Shown: piece after piece, positions 1-11,700 of the stretch
How the letters are laid out: the number at the start of each line of letters is the position of its first letter
How positions within the stretch are numbered: position 1 is the first letter of the stretch
DNA from: Pelodera strongyloides
Lineage: Eukaryota; Nematoda; Chromadorea; Rhabditida; Rhabditidae
DNA length: 64,000 bases
Direction of reading: 5' to 3'
NCBI GenBank assembly: GCA_036852015.1
Contig: JAANDG010000482.1
Location: 50,738-114,737, forward strand
Notes under the pieces: model-generated
Told to the model about the DNA's origin: nothing
What the model saw: only the letters and a program-made list of their open reading frames with translations
Databases searched by the model: none
Program-made: the position numbers and the translations under genes

Positions 1-212
1 AACTGTAAAAGACAGTTATTTCACAGTTTCATTTGCTTACCTCGAAAGAGTCCTTAAATTTGTGTATGGGGGCTTGTTTCAATCTATTGTTTATGAAAAC
101 AAATGTCCGCTTTGTTTGACGTGTTCCATATGCTCCCATCTCGGATTAACTTGTCAAGTTTTATGATAATTCGTGTACACTTTACAGGAGTCGTCGTAGT
201 CACCGCATAGCA

Positions 213-2722
213 ATGGATCGAAGTCGTTACGGTGAGTATAATTTATGTTTATTTCATAAGTATGAAGAATTTACCTTACCAATTGTACCCATCGCGAAGA
301 TTCCATATATGTCATTAGCTATGCTCCGGCGGGGACGGAAATTCGCAAGGAATTTTAGTTCACTGATATATTTGCTTGCGGCAACTTTAGAGCGAGAAGA
401 CTCTCAATACAGCCGCCGAAATGTGGAGAATTATTACCCAGAGGACGCGAGGCCGAGGCCTATGCATGGATCCTATGAAAGGTTTTAGTCTACTTTAATA
501 TTATGTTCAATATATATACACTGAATTCATATTCAGCACTAGTTGAAATAGAGCTTGGTCATTTCGTTATTATTTCTGCGAATACTTTGTATTATTTGTT
601 TGTATAGTTTCATCCACAGTACACTGTTGTTCACTTTTAAGGAATAGAAACAGCGACTACAATCCGCGAACAATTGTCCTGTCTCGTAAGCGAACTTCCG
701 AAGAGGTTGCGTTTTCCAAAGGTGAACAGAGGTGCGAGCATATTCTGTCTCTGTTTTCATCATATGGCCCAGTTTATTTATAAAACGTGTGTTTACTAGT
801 TATTTTTCTTACCGTCCATTTTCAGGCCGCACAATACGGACCGGACATATTTGGACAGTAACCGTAACGTGTCTGTGAACAATGGAGAATGCAGGTTAGC
901 TAGGTATTACTGTATAAATAAGATAATTGTACGCTTTATGTCTGAAGACAATCCCTGCATGATGGCAAGGCGATGCATACTATGAATTCTACGCCATATA
1001 TGCGGGTGGTGTGTTCTACGCCACTTTGACACTCTCAAGTTTCATGTGAGTAGCCGTCGTTATACGAATTAACGAATATCCAATTATTTTATGCTTCTTA
1101 AGACATTAATTTCTTGTATTTAAATTTTTGGCTTAAATCATTATGGACAGAAATATATATTACACTTTAAGATGCTTCGTCATTTGGCGGAAATGATACC
1201 CCAGCTAGGAAATCCGTGGTGTCTGTCGACGGCACCTTCCGAAGCGGCTTATAGACTGCTTAAGCTGGACGTTTGTCAAACAGCCACGAGAAACTTTGAT
1301 AAAGGCTCCTTTTTGAAGTACGTTTCATTCGCTTAATCATTAAATCTTCCTTGGGACATTCAGTTTAAGGTTGTACCTGGTACTGTCCACCGAGGGCTTC
1401 AGCTATAGAGACCGTATTGTTCTCTTGTATTACGGAATGGTTGCGTATCGTAATTGATACTTCTAGTTTTTTTACAGGCTTTTGACAAAGCAGTTACTCC
1501 GGGCAGAAGTTGCGTCACGGGCAGTTGGCAGTGCGACCTGTCGTCAATATCTAGAAGAAGTACAGACCAGTTGCCTAGACCGATCTATGCGAAACGTGAG
1601 TATCTTTATGTGTAGTATGATCCTCATCCTGAACAGGGCCCATTGCAATTTTTACATTCAATATTTTATTTGTAACTTCATTTTACGACAACGATACAAG
1701 GGTTAGTATTGTCCTGTGTCGTGTTTATGTATAATCGTCCATTCAAGCGAGTCTACCTGCAACCAAACAATTTCTTCTGCGTTTCGGATAAAATATCTCC
1801 TGTGAAACTCGGGCTTTTGACCGGCGATCTTCTACGTTCACTGAATACACTGTTGGGTGCTGTGCCTACTTGTGATTTCGTTGTGTATGTTTTTTACTTC
1901 TAGCTTGCAGTGGTTTCATTTCCCGACTACCGGGCTTGTCGGGCATCTTTGGACTCGGACTCTAATTTGTCTTACTTCTCTCTGGGATTTCCCATAGCTC
2001 TTAACTTGTTCCTTATTTAGGTCACGGATTGGCCTCGGTCAAATAGTGTACGGTTCCCCACTCTTTCAATCGGCAGCCACGGAGACAACTCGGAATTTTG
2101 TATGTCCCTTTTTTCTGTATAATTTGTTTCATATGGGTGATCCATTTGTGCCTTTTTCTCAACGTATTCAATTTATTTTCGGTTTCGCTAGCCGTATATG
2201 TATAGAAAACACTATCCATACTAGTCTCCTTTAATTTGTTTCACCAGTTCATTCCCTCTTTGTTATAGGCTCTCGTGGACGACAACTCGTCAATGAAGAT
2301 TGCGGAAATGATGTTGTTTGGAATTGATACTAATTCGGGCCGCTCATATTTCTGTGGATGGTTCCACGCGACGAGTAATCCCTTCACAAGGTAAAAATTA
2401 TTTGTTCTCAGTTCAACGAATAATGAATGCATTTACCCTTGTGTGTGACGAGTGAGGTTTACCACTTGTTTCTTTCAGCCTCAAACGCGACCTTCGACGA
2501 AACGCAGCTATGCACTTCCGTAACGCCCAACAGTCGGTGCTTGCCTCCGATTCGTTGCTACAGGAATTGGAAGCGATGAACGATCAGTACTTTGAATATA
2601 CGAGAACAAACAGGAGCATCCGTGTGTTATCCTGTAGCAAAATAGTCGCACCGGTGTGTGTTACCTCCGCAATGGGACGTTTCTTTGCCGTTAGCCAACA
2701 TTCTGAGACATACCATGAGTAA
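213..2722 (+). CDS. Unrecognised multi-exon protein (possibly two genes)
   Basis: I do not recognise this family. Exons 213-231, 391-481 and 826-894 join in frame and encode a hydrophilic start rich in Arg, Tyr, Asp and Asn (MDRSRYEREDSQYSRR...). A second chain, 1172-1317, 1478-1595, 2021-2116, 2269-2390 and 2479-2722, also keeps frame across every GT-AG junction and ends with TAA; it includes the segments EMIPQLGNPWCLSTAPSEAA and VLSCSKIVAPVCVTSAMG. The join between the two chains (894 to about 1172) does not keep frame with the obvious splice sites, so an exon may be missing or ATG 1172 may start a separate gene. The first ATG lies about 25 bases after a TTTACAG, a possible trans-splice site. 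No membrane segment or known motif is visible. The chain of exons is well supported; the function is unknown. Confidence 0.6.
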
Positions 2723-3724
2723 AATATTCGCTGAATTGAAATGTTCGAATACGTGTTCGCTGTTCGTAGATCTTCAAATAATGCTGAGTTCCACTTTGAT
2801 TGATTTGTTTAGTTTGTGTTCGTGTAATTTCAGCAGTACCAATAATTTGTAGTTATGTTTAGTTGCACATTTTGTATATAATCCAGTGACCAGTGAGTAC
2901 CAGTTTACCTTGCATACATTCCTGATTTAGTGAATTTCAACGTGAGACTAATTTCCTTTGTTTTATGGTTTTAATAATTACTGGTACGTATTCTTTGTTT
3001 CCTTCTGTTACTAGTAATTTATCGAAAAAGTAACCTTTCTTTTAGTCTTTGGTCGAAGTGTACATTTTCTTACTTTCTTCTAAGTGTTAGGATTTCTTTT
3101 CGCGTTTTATTGATGGATTATCTTACTTTATACTTTAGCCAGATGTATTTGTAATATTTATCATCAAATTATTAATATTACAGTGCTTTTTATTGCTTAT
3201 AAGTATTGAATAAAAAAATTTGTATCAATTTCCCTCTTTTGTGTATACTATTTTTCATGTTGTTACCGTAGTTGCTGCACTATGTGTGGGCTAACCGCGC
3301 GAACGCGCGCACGCCTTGTCCCCGGTGCACACCTGCGACACTGCACCGCGCGGTAAAACGTGCGCGCGTTCGGGCGCTTAGCGACCAGAGCGATTACTAC
3401 TAGTATTTGCACAGCACAATTCAAAATAGATGCAGACATGATACTAATTGCTTGGATCAGTACTAGATCTGTGCTCATTGTTTACTTATTTTTAAAACAA
3501 TTTTTTTCGGGAGTTCGAACCTGTCCTCAATGCTCGAATCTTTTAATCTATTTCTTTTGAACTTTACATTTATTCACGTCAAGCCAGTTTTGAATCCTCC
3601 TCTGCCTTTTCTGCAATAGACCAATATCACTTAATATTCACACTGTGTAATGTCATCGGAGATGCCCTGAAAAGATAGAGACTTGTGAATGTCTTTTGTG
3701 TGTTTCTCCTTCATCAAAATCAGG

Positions 3725-4085
3725 CGTCGTGGCTCACTGGCAAAGTACTCGTCTCTCACCCATACGACCCGGGTTCGAATCCCGCCCAGTGCTACCATCT
3801 TGCAAACATGCCACGGCGTCGGGAATAAAGTTAAGGCGCTCCCCTTGCCTAGCCTTAGGACGGACGTTTCGCTCTTAATCTCTGTATTCCGTCTTCCCTA
3901 CATTCGACAATGGTCACTTCCCTGCCCTCTACCCTCTGCTCTCTACGGGACACATCGGCCAAGAGACACCGCCCGGATTGGAACTACAATGAAGATCCCC
4001 GACTTCTGGAAAAAACGGGACCCTCTATTCTACATGCTTAAGTCTATGTGTGATGATTGTATGTCTGAATAAAGTGGTATTCATA
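3725..4085 (+). mobile_element. tRNA-derived SINE, full copy
   Basis: The head contains a Pol III A box (TGGCTCACTGGCAAAG) and a B box (GGGTTCGAATCCCGCC) with tRNA spacing and an anticodon-arm-like CTCTCACC, closest by eye to tRNA-Glu(CTC). A body of about 270 bp follows, ending near an AATAAAG and an A-rich tail. The last 150 bp occur again, inverted, at about 21561-21710, which shows that this is a dispersed family and not a tRNA gene. A 127-codon open frame across it (3689-4072) is not a gene. Confidence 0.75.
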
Positions 4086-5017
4086 AAAATAAAAAAATAG
4101 ATGATCATACATCAAAACATTCACTCTGTGATTCATAACGATTCGTGTGCATTTTGATTATCCATTATTGTCTCACAATTTATTTTTGCTCGTCCTTGAG
4201 CTTTGTTTCATCACTCTATGTTCCTGGCTGCGGCTCTTGTAGTCATTTCTGATTATTCCATTACGACGTAACTCGTGGTTTTGGAGTTCCTTTGCTAGCT
4301 CTTTTTCGTTTGCCGCATTGTCTTTATGTTTTAATTCGTCCTTCGTAAACTCCCAAATGAGAGTGCTTGTTGCGGACACACTGGCCTATTCCCCTCTCTC
4401 CTCTGTTATAAGTGCCATCTGGGCCTATTGGCAACACTCTCTAGGGAGCCCATTATGGTAAACTCCTTGCGCTCCGTCATCCAGTTTCGCCACTACCCGT
4501 TTTATGCCCTTGTTTATTCCAATTCCATAGCGCCTACTGTATATAACACTTGTTAGTGTGTTCTTTCGATGTCTTGAATTCTGTTTCTAACATAGACAAA
4601 CGGGTGTATCAGTGCGAACGCTGTTTGCAGCCTTTTCCCACATCCTATGTTTTCTGTTCTCGAGCCTGAAGCCTTTTACACTTTGACTTTCTGTATTGTT
4701 TGCATTGTATGTGTATTTGTGTGAGTCCAATCAACCGCTCAAATCAATATATTTATTGGTTGTCCGCGTGCCAGCAAATCCCTGCGCGTAACGCAGAAAC
4801 TGCCCGTTTGTGAATGTTATTCTGTTTGAATTCGGTTCTGTCTTAGACTTTTATAGCTTCGTGGGATACTGTTTGAACCCATTACCCCTTTCTTTCCTTC
4901 GTGTTACCTGTCAAGGCCAACTGGCCCGCCAAATTTAAAAAAAAAAGAAGCAAGGGCAAAGTCGCAATGTGGTATAATTCCTTCTTGCGTCCGCCATCCT
5001 CCCCAACCTCAGAATAG

Positions 5018-6105
5018 TCCCTTCACCTTTACACAACGCTGGACGACAGGCACAGAACGCCGACAACCAGACACACAGACACGCAGAGGAGACCGTCCGG
5101 TCCGCGGTCTCGCCAGCGCGCCGGACCGCGACCGGCCCGTTTTTAAATTGCACAATGTGAACGCGAGAGTAAATATAAAGTAATGCAAGTGTGAATGTAA
5201 AGTGAGAGCAGGAAAAACAATGTGTACAGGACTCACGGCTACAACTTGTTTAAATGGATATGGTCATCAGTTTAGAATATCTTCTACACACCATTTACGC
5301 AGCGAACTTGTGGAGCCTTCGCCAAATTCCACCTAACAGAAGGTTGAAGGAAAATAAGATATTTCGCGGCTTCAAGCTGACACATCTTTTACCTCAATAA
5401 TAGCTCGACCACCATAAATAGCCTCCAAATAGAGTATTTATTTATGTATATATTATAAATAAAACGGTTCTGCTCACAATAGCTTCATAGGAAGATGAAA
5501 TTGACCAGCGTAGTAAGTTGATCTAGCTCTAATCATCGTAGGGTGATATTGTCTTAATCTTAGACCTTTCGAACATTTCAGACATTCCAGGCTCCTAAGT
5601 TTCCTCCATTCGTGTGCCTTCTGCTTCTGACGCGGATTTTACATTGCAGGCGTTTGGTTTGGGGCTTTAATGAACCTCGTGAAGAATCGACTGCATATTC
5701 CAAATTCCAATGAAGTAATCCTTCACCCCAATACCCGAAATAGTTTGCTTCTCACAAAAATACCTGTCTACTCGTGTATTATTCGTTGCTCTGCTTAAAT
5801 CTCTTAACAGAATAGTTTTTGTATCAAGTGAATACTTTTCTACTGAAAATAGGATAACTTTTTCCCAAATAAACACTACCCTTTACTCAGAGTGATTTTT
5901 TCATCAAGGGAATACTTTCTGCTCAAAATAAACAACATTCACACAAAATTAAGCACTCCTCTTCAAACGCGAAAAGGAGTTATAAAATGCACGGTGCACG
6001 CGAAAGGAGGCGGAGCCACCTCTGCGTGTCTGTTGTCTGCTGTCGGGCGCTCTGTGCCTGGCATCCAGCGTTGTGTCTTCACCTTTTTGTGTCCTGCTCC
6101 TCATT
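5018..6105. repeat. Inverted pair of related 80-bp sequences
   Basis: The reverse complement of 5018-5098 and the forward sequence 6021-6105 share CTCTGCGTGTCTGT, TCTGTGCCTG and CCAGCGTTGTGT in the same order. They sit about 1 kb apart in opposite orientation, so they may be the ends of one fold-back element or two independent insertions. The intervening DNA is non-coding. Confidence 0.45.
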
Positions 6106-6603
6106 CCTCCTCAGAGCTCCTAAGGATTCTCCTTTTATTAAATATTAAATATTTATTAACAAATTAAAATGTGTTTATCAATATGATGGAAAATATTCTG
6201 TAACAGTCGAATGGCCATTGTTTTAATTATCTTGAACAAATAGAACAAATTACTATGAGTATTCGTACATCTTATGTTATCCCACTAACCGCTCTCTCGT
6301 TTGTTGTATTTAAGTCATTTTAGCTGCGGAGTGAATGTGAATGTGAATGAAGCAGATGATTTTTTTTCTGGATGTGTTTTACAGTTTTACTCCTACTCCT
6401 TGCCTTCATAGCATATTAAATTTAAAACAACTTTTCTTTAATGTGGTCAAACTTTGTATGCTCTGTATAGACTTGCACAAGGATGGTCCTATCTATGAAA
6501 TTCAAAATTGAATTGTTCCCTAGTTCCCTTGTTATGTGTTCGCGTTTGATTTCTGTAACTGAATACTGTTATTTTTTGGGTGTTTAATTTGTGCCGTTTA
6601 GCC

Positions 6604-8659
6604 ATGCTTTCGTTATCATCGTTGGTGGTGTTAACTCCTATGAAACAATCGCCAGATCATAATTTGGTCCGAATTCACAGGTATGTTGAATCACATGCGC
6701 GTTTTGACCCACTTCCCAGATATCATTGAAGTGCTGCTCATTTTTAGAGATTTAATTTGGGGCCGGAGCTAATTGTCAATTTCAATTTATTTATGGGGTT
6801 ATACGAGACAAGGACCAGTTTTGGTTTTGATGATGGGAATTGGAGTTATAATACCAAATAGCACCAACTTCAACATAGAGAAATTGATTGATTCAGGTTG
6901 TGGGCTTGTAGGTTAGTAAGTTTCTATCAGATATGCTGTTTTGTATGTCTGTGCTTAAATGTCAGTGTTCTCATTCATATAGATATTTAGGGAATATGAA
7001 CTCGACTCTGAGCGCCTACTCCATATTGCTGGCGGTGAACATACTGGAATCATCATTTATAAGCCGTCGCCTTCAAAAATAGGTCGGTGTTTTTTAATGC
7101 ATTCTATAATTATTCATCTTGTGTACATGACCAATGTATGCTTGCAATTTCTATTGGCTAATGGCTGATGTTGCACATTATTGGTCATTGGTCCCAGTTG
7201 TGTATTGATGTAGTGAATCGACTATCGGTGGAGCGGATCAAATCCGAGTTCCGAGTCGAGTAAACCGTTTGTATGTGTGCTATTATTTAGATGATGATTT
7301 CCAAATGGAGCTTTCGTTTGCTGTGTGGCTGACCAATGGACAGGAACGTAAACAGGTGAGTGGATGGTTCAGATTAACTTAACTTCTGACTTACTTCTTA
7401 CTGGTCTTGCGTTCGATTTTCAGGATGAAGTTTGTGTCTTTGTGCGATTGTGCCTATGTAGCTTCTGAGTTCTGATGTAGTAGGCTCAGTTTCGGTGTCT
7501 GCCCTATGTTCTGATTAATTCTTCTTCTTGATTCTTGGTTTAGGAGAAACGGACCCTTCGCTTCTGGACCACCCACGGAGTGACCGATAATGTGGGAAGA
7601 GTTGCCGCCCACAAGTTCTTCATGAATCTTCTGGTCAATATGCCTAAGGGTGGGTTTGGGCTAACCTATTATCGACAGAATAAAAATAGACTCGCCATTC
7701 TTGATGACCGGTGCACTATACGGTAGTTCTCGTGTGCAAGAAACTCAACTAGCTCAGTAATATTGCATTGCTCATAACACTAATTCTGTACGTACGATTA
7801 CTCTATTCTATTTGTATAGTTTATTTGTTTTCAGACTACACCTCATTCATGAAGCGTATTCTGAAACAGCTGCAAACTGGATTCCCGGAGATTCAGTCGG
7901 TGGAATTGGATATGAAATTTGCTTCTGAAGAGGAGATGGTCGCCATCCCGGATGCTACACAATATGGTGGGGAGGAAGTCGTGTTCTTTCTTTTTGTGTT
8001 TCGGGAGGAATCTCCTTTTTTTATCTTTCTATGATTTCCTCGGGAATACAAATACAATTATGTGTAATCATGGGTGTTTTGTGGTCTTAGAATGAATGGC
8101 AGAGGAAATGAACGGATGATCGTATATTATAAATATGGAGTTGTTCTTGAAGTTATGAGAACCACAAGATATTATCATTTAGTTTGAAGTACCTTTCCGT
8201 GAGTGCATCTTGTATTTTAAAAGGTGTCTCTGTGTTCCAAATCTGTTTTTTTTTTCAGAATCGAGTTCCGAAGTTGAGGAGGTTACTGCTGGCCATATCC
8301 AAGAGGTACCCGAATTTGTTATATTTCTTTTAATTGTGTCACAGACATTATTCAATGCTACAATGCTGTGTGTTTGTTGTAGAGCAAATAAACACTAATT
8401 ACAGAATAGCAACTCGGATGACCCGAGTGCCTTTTATTTAGTGTGCATAGTAATAATATAAAACGTGTATTATAATAAACAATAACAATAACATCATAGA
8501 GGACTACATGGTAGTTAAGCAATCATTGAGTCTGATTAATTGAGACTTGCTAAGCTATACCACATATGGGCGGGAGTGGATGTTGTGAGTTGTGATTACT
8601 AGTGCGCGCGGAAAACTGTTGTAACACTCAAAAGTTAAAGCAACACGCCTACCTAGGTG

Positions 8660-8734
<75 letters not shown>

Positions 8735-11700
8735 ATATATATATATATATATATATTGATATTTATTATGGAAAGGAATACGGATTAATGGTTATTAAGT
8801 TAGGAATAAAGTCACGAACAAGGTTCCATGACACTCCCCCCTGACAAAAGAATGAGTGAAGCGAAAAAATGATAGTAATGAGAAATATTAAAGAGAACTC
8901 AATTTGGTAAATGAGAGAAAATGAAAATTTAATCTATAAATAGTTAGTACAGCAAACAACACCTAAGCCAAAACATGATAAATTAAAAATTCAGTTTGAT
9001 AACGTAAGATGTTAGGGGACAATACTCTACGTCTAAACTGTCATCTAACTTAATTAGGTCCAGCAAAAAAACCTATAATGCTACCGGGGTAAAAAGGGGG
9101 AACTGGCATGGAATCTTATTGAGATTGACCTACGTGTTCAAAATACCAGGTCCGGTCCGTCGGGGCAACTCCTACGTTTGAACCTCCAGAGCATCCTGGT
9201 CCAGAGTTGGCACGTTGGCAGGTTGGCACAACGACCGAATCCTAGGCTTCAGTGGGCCTGGATTCACAGAATGGGGCATCAGGCCCAGAATCATAGGATC
9301 AGCAGCAAATGTCGTATATTCAAAATAAAATGGAACCGCCGGGCATCGAATTTTTAGAGCAGGACCGTTCTATAATAGGAAGAAGCAGCCAGAGAAAGGT
9401 AACCACGAACATCACGAATGCAGAAAAATCGAAATATAATAGAACACTGACGAGGGAGAAATATGACAATTTGTCATTAGCTTAGAGCTTAGACCTGCCA
9501 CGCGGGACTTGGATAAAAAGCGGCCTGATTTCTTGAATTGGGTAGATGCACCACAACGCCGTTGGTTCAGCGGTAGAATGCTCGCCTGCCACGCGGGCGG
9601 CCCGGGTTTGATTCCCGTACGGTGCACCATGTCACAAACATTATTCAATGGTACAATGATGTGTGTTTGTTGTAGAGCAAATAAACACTAATTACAGAAT
9701 GGCAACTAGGATGACCCGAGTGCCTTTTATTTAGTGTATAAAACGTGCAATATAATAAACAATAACATCATAGGGGACTACATGGTAGTTAGGCAATCAT
9801 TGAGTTTGATTAATTCACACTTGCTAAGCTATAGCACATTGCACCACATATCACAGATGGGCGGGAGTGGATGTTGTGATTACTAATGCGCTCGGGGAAT
9901 GTTGTAACACACAAAAGCTAAAGCAACACGCCTACCTAGGTGAAATTATATATATATTGATTATGGAAAGGATAAGGATTAATGGTTATTAAGTTAGAAT
10001 AAGTCACGAACAAGGTTCCGTGACAAATTGTAACTTGAACATTGTGTCATAAATCATCACATTGAACTTGAACCGTGAGTTGGAATCGCTGGCGCTGGTC
10101 ACGTTTGGTTCTAACTTATAATTCCTTTCTCGTTTATCATTGTAGTTTTGCATGTTGCATTGCAGTACCTAAAAACTAAAAGCGGTCTATTCCAGATCTT
10201 GGAACATGCCTATCCAAATGGGCTTCCATTGAGTGCCATGGCCGAAGCCCTTCGTTGCACCGAAGACGAGGTGATCGCTCTTCTGAGAGAACTCGAAGAG
10301 AATGGAATAGTGAGGAGAGTGGACGATGAATGGATCAGAGTGGATGTTAGGTTAGCGGAGTGAATTTGGTTTGCTTATCTTTCTCCTTATCCTTTACCCT
10401 CACCATTGTCTACGTATCTCATTGCCAATGAATAATCCTTACAACGTGATAGTTCAAAGGTGCATCTGCGTCAATACAGTGTTCATTGCTCTAGCTTACC
10501 TTAGTTCATGCTGATGAAGTGAACTGCTTCGCATAGATCCTGAGCAGTAGTGATGGTGTATGGGGGTCGTCACCAGTACGTACCAGGGCATCATTTTCTG
10601 CTCTTAGGGAATATACTTTGAGGAAGTTATGTCAGCCCTACCGTAGGCATTCGACGATCTTTTCAGAAACGTCGAAGGCGCTGTTCGCTCTCAAAGAGCT
10701 CCGTCTTCCGCAGAAAACCCCACCGTCGCTATCATCACTTGTCTGTTTGTGGAGAAGCAGGCGGTTGATGCCCTTATTCAAGATCCTGAAGTCATTCACA
10801 AATATAAGGTGGTTTATTTACTTCATTTTATGTTAATTTGCCAGCTATTGACATTTTCCGAGAGTCAAACTATGTGTTTAGGAATTCTCTGAAAGAAATG
10901 GTGACATTTTGAGGTAAGCTTGAAGTAGCTGAAGTCCTTCCCTCTATCTAACCTTTCAACTTTTAATCTGATTATCCATCGACTAATTCTTCAATTTCGC
11001 TGGTCTTACCTTTCTTCGGTGTAATTATAGTATAGATAAAAATGTTAAAGCGGTCTAACATCCGGAAACGTATTTTGAACGCTGTATTCCCATCCCATGT
11101 AGCGTATGCAAATAACTGAGCAATTATTAGTCTAATTAATTATATTCATTTGCATACACTTTATGGGAATACAGCGTCCAACATACGTTTCAAAAATTCT
11201 AACGCTTTAACGCTAAATAGTGTTCTAGTCTGGTGGCGACTCGAATATCTACACTCTCGGTCGGATAGGAAATCACCGTGTGGTCGCCACCAAATTGGCC
11301 ATGATTGGAGATTCAAGGGAAGCGACCACCAGTGCTGGAAGTATCACGACCAGGTACTGTTTACTTAGTAGTTATTGATTATGCAATCAGAGTAAGGGTA
11401 CGAAATCCAGTAAACCATGTTTTTAATGCATATCGTGGTAGATGTAGATGGTGTTAGATGAGCGAACGATGAACAAAACAGTTCCAACAAAACATGTATC
11501 GTGATTGAAAATAATTGAAATGAGATGCTCAGATTGCTTGGCAACTTCCAAGACATTGAACACGTATTCGTGGTCGGTGTTGGAGGAGCGGTTCCACATT
11601 ACACTGACGCGAAACTGCACGCTCGGCTTGGTGACGTCATTGTTTCGGCCAGTAAGTTTTTTTTTAAATTCTTTGTTCATATGCGTAAAAGGCAGTGTTG

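Larger units (their letters stand above)
2723..6603. other. Non-coding spacer with repeats
   Basis: No convincing exons were found. The stretch holds a GC-rich inverted repeat (about 3297-3381, arms of CGCGCGAACGCGCG type), a tRNA-derived SINE (3725-4085), and two inverted related copies of an approximately 80-bp sequence (5018-5098 and 6021-6105). The rest is AT-rich sequence in which I see nothing. Confidence 0.5.
8337..10025 (-). mobile_element. Non-autonomous LTR retrotransposon (TRIM)
   Basis: Two direct repeats (8337-8833 and 9630-10025) begin TGTCAC and end TGACA, and are flanked by the identical 5-bp target duplication AATTG (8332-8336 and 10026-10030). Read on the minus strand, the right repeat is the 5' LTR. 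It is followed at once by TGGTGCACCG, complementary to the CCA end of tRNA-Gly (primer-binding site), and the left repeat is preceded by the purine tract CAGGGGGGAG. The 796-bp internal region has no gag or pol frame. These are the complete hallmarks of a terminal-repeat retrotransposon in miniature. It lies in antisense orientation inside an intron of the nucleoside-phosphorylase gene. Confidence 0.9.

Noticed and set aside
3689..4072. 127-codon open frame
   Set aside because: It lies across a tRNA-derived SINE; the translated similarity at 21493-21762 is the same SINE on the other strand.
8602..8844. 80-codon frame with a long Tyr-Ile run
   Set aside because: It is the translation of the TA microsatellite in the TRIM LTR.
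9541..9629. Functional tRNA-Gly gene
   Set aside because: It has an encoded CCA at the exact LTR border and an interrupted 5' acceptor strand, so it is a copied primer in a retroelement.
10351..10364. Stop codon ending the first half of the winged-helix/phosphorylase gene
   Set aside because: A donor (GTTAGC) at 10351 removes it and joins in phase with the exon at 10667, so I read one gene.
10515..10545. Second hammerhead-like CTGATGA
   Set aside because: There is no GAAA on the far side of the following hairpin.
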